Below, in pieces: positions 9,545-18,242 of a stretch of DNA of 24,454 nt (position 1 is its first letter; each line of letters starts with the position of its first letter). Both the position numbers and the translations under genes were made by a program. This DNA is from Astrocystis sublimbata (lineage: Eukaryota; Ascomycota; Sordariomycetes; Xylariales; Xylariaceae), in NCBI GenBank assembly GCA_022453515.1, contig JAJNNY010000143.1, positions 1-24,454 of the forward strand, given 5' to 3'. The notes below the pieces were generated by a model. It was not told the DNA's origin, did not search any database, and worked only from the letters and a program-made list of their open reading frames with translations.

Positions 9545-10750
9545 TCTTTTGAGTGCAGAGTGAGTGGCTTACTGTCTAGTCAGCGACTAGACTCGACTCG
9601 ACTCTCCAAGCATTGATACCACGTCGTACGTATTCTCTAATTAGTTAAGGTCGCGCGCGTATTTTTCGTTCAATAAGAGAGCTGCTGGACCCACTTCGTA
9701 GTGGAAAGCCTCAGCGATCGCCCACCTAATACCAACAGCTAGCAACTATCAATGAACCACCCACGTGCCCTCGTATCCATCTATCTGTGGCAGCATACTT
9801 AAGCCAAGACAAGGGGCTTCGAAGGATACAACTGAATGTTACCACAGGCAATCTAGCGAAGTGCGTCTTTTCCACTTGGTACTCGCTTGAGGCCCACTCG
9901 CCATTCGAAGTTTTGACGCTACCATGATAGGTACGTAGGTACCTCGGTAGCTCTCGCTGTCTTGATCAATATAAGTAGTGCATACTGTTAGATGTTGGAG
10001 TACCGTGTGGGATGCGGCCTACCCAGTACTAAGTGAAGTACGATTCCGGGCACAAAGTAGCGTGCACACATATACGACACTTGCGGTTAGATCAGTCGGC
10101 GGGGTGCATCCTGTCTTTTGACACATACTAACTTTTCAATCAACCAATGGCCTGCGAGCGCTTCCGGCGCAATACCACACAACGTGAATCTCTTAGCGCA
10201 TCTCCTTCCCGAGCCCGCAAGTATACCGTACCAAGATACGAGCTGAATGACCCATAGGTCAAGATGGAATGGATATTGGGGTAAAAAGCAGTCGGATCGA
10301 GATGTGTGCGCTTCTATTGTCTTTCCACTTGACGATGAACTTGCTCTCCGGAATTCTACGTAATGGAGACTCTTCTTGAGGGCGTTTACCTACATCTACC
10401 AGTCAGCCGACCTCTAGAGATATCAGATGGCGGAGGCTTACCACGTCACCTAGATCATGTTGATGCGTAAAAGCTGTCACGGATTATGCGATCATCACAC
10501 AGTAAGATTTGCAGGCGGCTCAATCCCGCCCTCCGGCTCCTTAGGCTACTTCAGGTGACAGTGCTAGCTTGATAATAAGACAAGTCCATCAAACCATCCA
10601 CTATCCTTATACCCCAATGATCTATACCTGTTCTGTCGGTGATATTATGCTTCTTAACATGTCATCATGCGGCGGACCCAATTTTGAAAATAGTCAAGCG
10701 TTGCAATGTGCATGGCATCCTCGATCGGACCATGTCCCAGGACGCCTACG

Positions 10751-10818
10751 AGACACACGCGAGGTACACAATAGACACACAGATGAGGTACACAGGAGGC
10801 ACACTTCAGACACACGAG
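10751..10818. repeat. imperfect CA-rich tandem array
   Basis: AGACACAC followed by GAGGTACACA appears twice, then a diverged third unit with GGCACAC and AGACACACGAG. The period is roughly 24 bp. Frames across it are low-complexity and not believed to be genes. Confidence 0.55.
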
Positions 10819-11007
10819 AAGCAAGGAATAGCGGATAGTCATGCAATACTACTTCAAAGTAAATCGGATCATCCCGTTGCCCTCATTTTTCTTACCTAGG
10901 CAGTTGAGCCGAGATCGTTTGCCGACCCTTGATAATACTATCATAGAAATGTTCCCATGTAGTTAAGATAAAGGAATCAGAAGCAAGTGTCATTAGAGGA
11001 ATATGTA

Positions 11008-11015
11008 TTTATAAG
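11008..11015 (+). promoter_or_regulatory. TATA-like element upstream of the seven-segment membrane gene
   Basis: TTTATAAG lies about 67 bp before the ATG at 11082. Spacing similar to the other TATA candidates here makes it plausible, but nothing confirms use. Confidence 0.3.
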
Positions 11016-11081
11016 TTCAATGTTGCACCAACAACATGAATTCCCTGCTAAGATAACTTCTGCAGGTCTATCGAGCTCATT

Positions 11082-11904
11082 ATGGGTTCACAGAGCACCC
11101 CTAATGTATGGCTTATTGTCAGTTTCTTCGCTTCATTTGTCCTGCATACCGGTTACTATGTACTTTACCGCCTCTCTCATCAAGCATATCAATCATGGAA
11201 GTTCTATCTCCTCGCTCCATTGGTCCTCTTAACACCACTCACCATAATTGCTGTTAAATCAATGATTCAAGACACTGGCTCATCCAGTTGCCGAGTTTAT
11301 GAACTTGTTCTCAAAGTACTGTTCTACTTGGACATCATATTTCTAAAGGTAAGATTTGACTTCTATATTCTCAAACTGGTTTCTGATCAATGAATAGTAC
11401 TTCGTCATCATTTGGCCCCTACTCTCCAATATTGGACCGGTATTGATCGAGCATTATCGCATGCGCTTGGATGGCAATACGTTCTGCAAGGTCATTGCAT
11501 TAGTCCAATGCATCATTCACATTGCATTCGTGGGGATAGGAATTTTTTATCAAACCGCATACGACCAAGAACTACCATGGACTTCTGCTGTATTCCTTAC
11601 TTTGACATATCTTGTGCTCCCCGTCGCCTCGTTTGAGGCTGTACCGGGGAGAGTTGGTTGGAACTGGGCTGGGGCTTTTATCGCATTGGCTTTTCTTATT
11701 GCCGCGATCACTTCTCTTGCGATTGGATTTGTCATGCATTCGGACATGTATGAGATTCACATTGCCCTGTTTCTGGGTGAGCTGGTTGCAGATGCTGGCC
11801 TAACATGGCGTCAACTGCGGCATGCAAGCCTAGGGGATGCCATCGATATCAGTGCGACTGCCCTTGTAACGACCCCAGCTGCACCCCAGAACTCTGTAGT
11901 ATGA
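11082..11904 (+). CDS. polytopic (about seven-segment) membrane protein, 257 aa, two exons
   Basis: Exons 11082-11348 and 11398-11904 are joined in phase 0 across a 49-nt intron (GTAAGA...AATAG). The product is very hydrophobic, with segments at about residues 8-29, 41-59, 73-105 (probably two), 117-139, 150-168, 178-200 and 207-224, then a short polar tail. It carries no P-loop or transporter signature. Length and topology resemble several fungal seven-helix families, including the Pyr4/PaxB-type membrane terpene cyclases and RTA1-like proteins. I could not find diagnostic motifs of either, so function is left open. It is intact, unlike its downstream neighbours. Confidence 0.72.
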
Positions 11905-12593
11905 ATGCAGATTACAATATTGACCATTTAAGTGGTCCGAATCGTATGTGCGAGTTGCGAAGCGGAAATGAACACGTACATATATGCACGCTACTAAAAT
12001 GTGATACCCATCGGCATAATGTCGTGTGAGTGCTTTGTTCGTAACGTTTCCCCATGGTGGCGTAGATATTGGGACAATTCACGTATGCCTCATGCATGAG
12101 CTTGGCGCTTTACGTCTAGGATGATTGCAGTGCTCCCTCTCGTATGTAACTCCCGTATATCTGCTTCATTATGTTCTGTTCGGCAGGACTTTAACATTTA
12201 GGGAAGTAATAAGCGAATAGGGAAGAGAGGAAGGAAGGGGGCCAGCTATCCAGTTGGTTTTTAGAACGCCATCATACAACTTTCATAAATAGAAAGGGAC
12301 CAGTATCAACCCTTTCCATTTAAGACTTGCCCACTTTTCTAGGAGTAGTGCTACGTGAGATTATAACCTATCAGGTCTTCCAACATTGACTCGCTTCAAT
12401 CCTTCTGCCTCACTGTACATGATATATCACTCTAGAGACGTGTGGTAGTTCGCACATCCGGCAAGAGTAGTTATGAGAACATTTCAAGTGTGCTACGACT
12501 GATTATAAAGACAGGTGTTGCCGTCCGAGTCTGTTAGGTAGCGATAGAGACTTTTGCAAATTACCTCTGTCTGAAGAGTCGAATGCCCCAACC
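11905..12593. other. intergenic, no gene seen
   Basis: There are no recognisable frames or repeats beyond a purine-rich stretch near 12215-12240. It separates the intact membrane-protein gene from the decayed GT2 gene. Confidence 0.5.
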
Positions 12594-13966
12594 ATGATCC
12601 TCGTTCTTTGCTTCCATTTATGCATCTTCTTCCTTCTCTTCGAATGGATCAAGTTCACAAACTCCTCTTCAGATCCAAACCTATTCCGCTTTATTGGTCT
12701 CTTCCTAGGACGCTATTGGCGTCTGGTCCTCCACTGCTATTCCTGGTTGACGTATCGGCCGGCCCCCCCTTCCGGTGTGGTATCTTGTCAAGATGCTACC
12801 ATTGTTGTCACAACTGTCTATGACCCAAAAACATACATGTTTCATCTCAAGGAATGCATTGAGGCACTCTCAAATACCGGACCTGCCACTATCATCATCG
12901 TTACCGATATTGAAGAGAACATTGCGAATATCAAGAAACAAATCGTTGATATTTCACAAGAGGCAGTACCCATTCGAATCATACATTCCGATGTTCGCAG
13001 CAAACGCAAGCAAGTAATCGCAGGTGTTCTCCAAGTGAAAACCAAAATCGCGGTTTTATGTGATGACCACGTGTTTCCAAAGCCTCGTTGGCTTCAGAAT
13101 GCGTTGTACGCTTTTCATCAAGAAAGAGTGGGTCTGGTCGGGACAAGGAAGAAGGTACGCCGCCAGAATGCGGAAACACATAGCTACTGGGACTGGCAAT
13201 GGCTTTGGAAGTCATGCTGGAATTTCGTTGGTATATTCTATCTCGAACGGTATAATTTCGAGACTCGAGCAACTAACGCCGCAGATGGAGGCGTTTTTTG
13301 TGTTTCGGGTCGAGCGTTACTTGTGCGGACCTGTATTGTATAGGATGAAAAGTTTATTTATGGCTTCCTGGATGAACGCTTCTGCGGAAAGCTGCTGGGG
13401 CCCGATGACGACAATTTTATTACGCGTTGGGTTACTGAGAGCGAGTGGGATATTAAAATCCAGTACACCGATGAAGCGATAATAGAGACAGTACTAGGTG
13501 ACCCGGATAAGTTCGTAGAGTACTAGGTGACCCGGATAAGTTCGTGGGATAATACGTACGTTAGGTACGCAGCATATTTAGGTCAAATATTCGTACCCTA
13601 CTTAATCCTAGAGTATGGGCTCGCCACCTATTGATAGTTTGGACAACGTTCATCCTACAGCTTTCTAACTTTGCGCTCGTCTGGAATTTTGGCCTTTATT
13701 TTTGCCTCGTTCAATTAAACCTATATCTGCGGCTTAGCTACTAGATAAGGCTACTGCTCTGTATTTACCTTTGGCTATGGATTCTTCTCGCTAAGCTCCC
13801 GAAGTTGATGGCGTACTTTCGTTCTAATCGCCGACACTGGATATTTTTCCCACTCCAAGTTGTTTGGGCTTGGTTCCACTCGTTTATTAAATTCTATGCC
13901 GCGCTTACTTGTTTGGATACTAGCTGGTTAGGCAGGGAACAATACGACCCTACGACCCCCCAATAG
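12594..13966 (+). pseudogene. glycosyltransferase family 2 (Cps1-like/hyaluronan- or chitin-synthase-like), disrupted
   Basis: An N-terminal hydrophobic anchor (residues 1-18) and a second hydrophobic stretch precede a GT2 catalytic domain. DATIVVTTVYDP begins the nucleotide-binding fold, LCDDHVFPKPRW holds the donor-binding Asp pair (D157/D158), and RATNAADGGVFCVSGRA is the conserved central motif. The frame meets TAG at 13341-13343 but continues in the same frame with DEKFIYGFLDERFCG and GPDDDNFITRW, then GDPDKF. A 29-bp tandem duplication shifts the frame here. In the new frame the gene continues with stops at 13550, 13562 and 13742 through membrane-rich C-terminal sequence, including FFPLQVVWAWFHSFIKFYA, to a TAG at 13964. 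Intact homologues make membrane-associated cell-surface polysaccharide. This copy should give at most a 249-residue N-terminal fragment lacking the QxxRW site. Confidence 0.88.
13491..13545. repeat. 29-bp tandem duplication inside the GT2 pseudogene
   Basis: GTACTAGGTGACCCGGATAA with its following bases occurs at 13491-13516 and again, identically over 26 nt, at 13520-13545. Twenty-nine is not a multiple of three, so the duplication shifts the frame. It also puts a TAG (13523-13525) in the original frame. Confidence 0.92.
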
Positions 13967-13984
13967 GGGATTAGGCTGAGCAGT

Positions 13985-14576
13985 GTAATTATTGGAAAGC
14001 CTGAGGATAAGAAGCAGCTATACTTGTTCGCTGTTGCGTGTGATGTTGACGGTGTCTTTTGGAGGGGGGTTGAGATTATCCCGGGTGTCTAAGATTTAAT
14101 CCGAAAACTTTAGGGCAACAATGTACCCTTGGCTGTTATCACTAATAGTGGCGGAATGACGGAAGGAAAGCGTGCTGTTGACCTTGGGAAATGCCTTGGC
14201 GTAACTTTCGTGGAAGGCCAAATCGTATAGTGCCATACCCCATACCGCGGCCTTGTCCATGAGTATGAGAACAAACCCATTCTTGTGGTTGGGAGAGGTG
14301 GTATTAGACAAGTCGCTCTGGAATATGGGTTTAAGAAAGTGTACACAACCTCGGGCTTCCGAATGGCCATGACGCAACCAACCAAGGAAGACATTACTAA
14401 GGGATCACAGACGGACTTCACAATAGGAGGGGAGAAATGCGCTGCTATTCTAGTCTAGAACAGCCCCGTTAACTAGTTTGGGGATGAGGAACTTATCTTG
14501 AGAGTATTGTGGAACAGTACTTCCCAAGTGCCACTCTACTTTTGCAACCCCGACCTTGGAGCTTGGGAATTGAATT
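13985..14576 (+). pseudogene. HAD-superfamily class IIA hydrolase (CECR5/YKR070W-like), five in-frame stops
   Basis: One frame carries clear HAD class IIA landmarks. LFAVACDVDGVFWRGVEIIP is the motif I region with DxDG at 14042-14053. NVPLAVITNSGGMTEGKRA is motif II with its cap region, HTPYRGLVHEYENKPILVVG follows, and VPLYFCNPDLG lies near the end. The frame is broken by TAA 14090, TAG 14111, TAG 14228, TAG 14456 and TAG 14474. Comparison with the family suggests Gln at the third and Trp at the last two; Gln is plausible at the first two. No start codon or N-terminal targeting region is left, and the sequence after about 14544 no longer matches the family. The frame follows 20 bp after the GT2 remnant in the same phase, but the two are unrelated families. 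Confidence 0.8.
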
Positions 14577-14827
14577 TTCTACGTGAACCAGTTAAGATTT
14601 TTAATTTCAACTTCACTAAAGATTGTTCTAATACGATTTAATAATAATAGGTAGAGAGTGGGATGAAATGAATAACTAGTTATTATAAAGAAGTTTTTCT
14701 TTTGGTTTTTTTATCCATCCTTTTACTCCTGCACTGCTGCATTGATGGATGTACGCAGTAGTTGCATAGCTTGGAAAGCTCAGCAACCGACTGGATCAAG
14801 CTTGACCGTTGTTATGGTGTCGAGTTA
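14477..14827. other. AT-rich spacer
   Basis: This begins with the diverged end of the HAD remnant and passes into A/T-rich sequence (14630-14710) with poly-T runs. No gene is seen. Confidence 0.4.
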
Positions 14828-15269
14828 TTAGAATGCATATGGAACGTTGAGAATGAAGTTGTGTTTCGCAGCTTCGTATAAATATACATCACGAAGTACT
14901 GCTCGGTCCCAATCGGACAGTTGAAAGTAAATCGTATTTGCTGCATAATCATTACAGGTTAGCAAAATTGAAACTTTTTAATAAGAGATTTAATTACTTA
15001 CCCCATTTCTTGTCAAAGTCCTCGAATGAGTAGCTTGAAGTCAATAGAGTGTTTTTGTTTTTGATGTTGAGCTTGTACCATCGCTTTAAATACTTGTATT
15101 CACGGAAAAAGAGATTATTCCCCTCCGTGGGTCCCTCCCCTGAGTACATTGACGCATCGTTTTTCGTCCCGTCATACATGGTCAGGTGCTGGTCGGAGAG
15201 AAGGAAGAATGTTGTGAGAGCTGACTTAGAGCATATGCTTTCTGGGGGAAGAAAGATAGTAGTACCATA
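14828..15269 (-). pseudogene. C-terminal fragment of an unrecognised gene, two exons
   Basis: An open frame at 15269-15002 joins 14940-14828 across a 61-nt intron (GTAAGT, GCTAAC branch point, TATGCAG), a near-perfect fungal intron that keeps the frame and ends at TAA. The product reads as real protein: SALTTFFLLSDQHLTMYDGT, then FREYKYLKRWYKLNIKNKNT, FEDFDKKW, and after the splice NTIYFQLSDWDRAVLRDVYL. I do not recognise the family. Upstream of 15269 the frame is closed by TAA. A polypyrimidine tract and CAG at 15242-15244 could be an acceptor, giving an exon that starts at 15241, but no upstream exon is evident. It may be the 3' end of a deleted gene. Confidence 0.5.
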
Positions 15270-16276
15270 TTATCATCTTCTTTCCAACAAGGTTAGAGGG
15301 AAGACGTGATCTTTTATATCCTTGAAATACACACCTCGCTAACCAGCCCACTATCCTTGCCGAGCGTCACAGTGAAAACATCTGCATATATGACTACAAA
15401 CTAGTTTATGCTGTACTTGTTGGAGGCGGTCTGGGAAATAGACTGACCGGGAAACACAACAGCCAGTCAAATAACCCGTACTGACGCACAACCCAGGTAA
15501 TACAGGGGGCGAACGCATCATTCCGTGGTCCGCGGTAAGCGGCTGTGCCATTATGCAGACGGTTGCTTTACTGAAAACCAAGCTCAAGAGGAGCATGGGT
15601 CTCATGGTCACAATGGCTGCATGGATGAACAGTAACTGCATCAGATTACTTCCATGACCTGGGTAGGTACCTATGTACCCACCCTGTAAGCATTCGGGTT
15701 TGGATATCTTGGGGCAATGACCATCATAGTTTTCTGCATGCCCGTGTACCTCGCGTGGGACTCAGGTGTGCCTCCTAGGGGGACCCCGTGAGGAGGCACT
15801 CATCATACACACACTGATCATACACACACTGGGTGGGGCAGACTATTGGTTGTCCAACAAACTCTGTAGGACTTTCACAAACAGGGTGGTATATGTGTAC
15901 CTTGCGTGTGACTCAGGTGTGCCTCCTAGGGGGACCCCCCAAGGAGGCACTGACCATACACATACTAGGTGGGACTATCACAAACAGGGTGGTATATGTG
16001 TACCTCGCATGCCCCTATCATAATCATGTAGAAGGTACCAAAGGACCATGACTGAAGAAGGAAGAAACGCTGCGAGCCAAGACAGCTACATGCTACTCCA
16101 TCAGCCATTGTTAAGGATGGGGCTGATAAATTTGTTATTCTGGTTAGTTGACCGATCCAAAGAGGCAGGACACTTCTTGTATTAGACAAAAGCCCCAGGA
16201 TAACTTGGACCTATTATTCACATACATGCTTCTCCCGTTATTATTCTAGAACTCGCTATTCTACATCATCGTCACA
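15270..16276. other. intergenic with repeat cluster
   Basis: There is no convincing gene. The notable content is the 15743-16012 direct-repeat cluster with hairpins (separate entry). A 96-codon minus-strand frame at 15351-15641 has no domain or splice support. The last 100 bases are probably the promoter and 5' UTR of the ABC gene. Confidence 0.5.
15743..16012. repeat. direct repeats of about 100-150 bp with internal hairpin
   Basis: GTGTACC(T/C)TGCGTG-type sequence followed by ACTCAGGTGTGCCTCCTAGG begins near 15744 and again near 15895, with a partial third copy at 15997. Each full copy contains a perfect 9-bp inverted pair, GTGCCTCCT/AGGAGGCAC (15768-15776 with 15791-15799, and 15919-15927 with 15942-15950). 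The words CATACACACACTG and TCACAAACAGGGTGGTATAT also recur. Copies differ by an internal insertion of about 40 bp. Confidence 0.85.
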
Positions 16277-18242
16277 ATGGATACGAGCATGTTCTCATAC
16301 CTGTTCACGCTTTTGCAACACGCATATGATTCCCTTATACTTTTACATCCTGTTATCGCATCATCTATCGCAGTTGTGCTCTTTTGGCAAGGCACAACTT
16401 TGTCTGAGCTAAAGAGTATAATGCATTGGCTTCCTTTTCTGTCATTGTTATGCTTTGGCCTGGATAAGGTTCTTATTACAGCTGAAAAGGTACTATGGCA
16501 TCATTGGAACAACGTTTCTGGCGGACATTCCAGATGCATTGCCAAATGAAGCTGCGTGTGGCTGCATTCTCTTCAATCATGCGTCTCTCCGCCGACTTTC
16601 ACCAGTCTACTGTCTCGGCCAAATCGTATGATGCTCTAAACGCTGGTCAATCAATTCCGGAAATGATACGCCAAACAGCTTTCCAAGCAGCGCCTATGGC
16701 GATTAAGCTAGCCGTTGCAATTGTGTACCTATTCATCAAATTTGGAAGGTATGAGGGCTTTGTCGTTATTGGAACCACAGTGTCATTTCTTTTATACTCT
16801 ATTCAAAGTTCGTGGTCTCATTGGGAGATGAAGGAAGAAAACAACGTCAAGTAAGTTCGGCATCGCGTGCCGTGTGCTCGTCCCCCGTTACCTTATTTGG
16901 CTGGAAGAATGCTGATTAGCTAATGTAGCCAAAGTGATGTATTCCAATTGGAATATTCTGGCCTTTCAAAATGGTTTACCATTCACATCCTCAATCAGAC
17001 CAACCGCGAAATATCAAAGTACCAAGAAGCTCTAGAAAAACATCTTCTAGGTGAAGTAAGATTCAAGGCGAAGAGTGATGTATCAGACGCTTTTCAGTAT
17101 CTGATCCTATATTCTGGACTATTGTTAAGTCTATCGATAGTTGTACAACACGGTCTATATTCGCGTGACGTGTTGCTACTCATGTCCTTTTGGGTTCAAC
17201 TGTCCAACCACCTTCATTTCTTTGCTAGACTCGGCCGGGACATTGGACAACAGATTGCTCGATTGCAGCCCTTATCAGACGTACTTCGTATGAAGCCAAG
17301 TGTGGTTGACAACACAAACGCCCAAGAACTCAAATATGTCGCCGGCAAGGTGGAACTCAACAATGTTGTGTTTAGCTACGACCGTGGTTGCAATGTGTTG
17401 GATGGTTTCAGCTTATCTATCCCGTCGGGCTCTACCCTTGCCTTTGTTGGCACTAGTGGGGCCGGGAAGTCAACGATTCTCAACATCCTGATGCGGCAAT
17501 TCGATGTCCAGAATGGATCTATCCTAATTGACGGGCAGGATGTTCGACATGTTACTTTGCATAGGTACAAACCTTCTATCGTAACTTCCTGCTAGAAATT
17601 CAAATGAAATACTGACAAGGTTTATAAAAAAAGCTTGCTAGATGTAATTGGCATTGTTCCGCAATCCCCCCAGTTTTTCGTCAAGACCATACTGGAAAAC
17701 GTCAGATACGCGCGACCGACCGCATCCGATAAAGAAGTTCATGACGCATGCAAAGCAGCAGCCATCCACGATCAGATCATGGGTTTCCCTATGGGTTACC
17801 AAACTCAAATATCTGGAGATAATGGGTAAGAATGGATCTCATGCAAATGAAACAGAGTGTTAATGCCTTTCAGAAACTTATCGGGTGGCCAAAAACAGCG
17901 GATTGCACTTGCTCGCGCCATACTCAAAAATCCTCGCATTTTTCTACTTGACGAGGCAACCAGCGCTATCGATGCAAGAACAGAGAGACAGATCCAGGAA
18001 TCTTTGGCTATGCTCTGTCGTGGTTGAACTACAATCGTCATCGCGTGGGTATTCAACGAATCGAGATCTGCTATTCGCTGCTAATTCATGCTAGGCATCG
18101 CCTGGCCACAATTATGGATGCTGATATGATCTGTGTTATTTCTGAGGGGAAGATAACCGAGAAAGGAACTCATAGTGACTTAGTAGCAAAACCAGGAGGG
18201 GAATATGCTTACCTTTGGCGCATGCAGACTGCGCAGGGGTAA
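16277..18242 (+). pseudogene. ABC half-transporter (ABCB, HMT1/Atm1-like) with one in-frame TGA
   Basis: Six exons are inferred: 16277-16489, 16534-16850, 16929-17564, 17634-17825, 17874-18044 and 18095-18242, totalling 559 codons. Splice junctions restore known motifs, for example H-S-LLDVIG at intron 3 and GDNG-NLSGGQ at intron 4. N-terminal helices are followed by a type-1 exporter domain with LSADFHQS and SIPEMIRQ, as in HMT1-like half-transporters. The nucleotide-binding domain follows: Walker A GTSGAGKS (351-358), Q-loop VPQSPQFF (Q399), signature LSGGQ (455-459), Walker [13 protein letters not shown] (D479/E480), and AHRLATI with H511. Codon 504 is TGA (18025-18027), where family members have Arg in G-R-T-T. 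Stopping there removes the H-loop, so the product should not hydrolyse ATP normally. The first intron (44 nt) is the least certain: read through in another frame, its sequence also resembles the family. Confidence 0.85.
18025..18027 (+). other. in-frame TGA between Walker B and H-loop of the ABC gene
   Basis: The frame reads CRG-stop-TTIVIA, and after the next 50-nt intron HRLATIMDADMI. An Arg codon CGA to TGA needs a single C-to-T change. Everything on both sides is conserved, so the lesion looks recent. Confidence 0.8.

Larger units (their letters stand above)
8962..11081. other. gene-poor region with repeats
   Basis: Over 2 kb lacks a convincing gene. It contains a 32-nt inverted-repeat family (9349-9544), repeated GGTACC-containing palindromic words (for example near 9233, 9390 and 9934), and a short CA-rich tandem array (10751-10818). 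A 36-codon ATG frame at 10147 has no supporting features. Confidence 0.5.

Noticed and set aside
13341..13564. Reassigned stop codons (UAR read as an amino acid) in the GT2 gene
   Set aside because: The same codon would have to stand for both Gln and Trp, and intact genes nearby end normally at TAA or TAG.
13964..14053. A GT2-HAD fusion protein, since both remnants share a frame
   Set aside because: A stop at 13964 and a non-conserved linker separate them; sharing a frame has a one-in-three chance and the families are not known to be fused.
14096..14421. Minus-strand frames of 93 and 103 codons
   Set aside because: They are antisense to the HAD pseudogene, whose motifs on the plus strand are much stronger evidence.
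15049..15309. Plus-strand 86-codon frame
   Set aside because: It is antisense to the spliced minus-strand fragment, which has a near-perfect intron and better protein character.
15743..16012. CRISPR-like array
   Set aside because: There are only two to three irregular long repeats with unequal spacing, and the host is eukaryotic.
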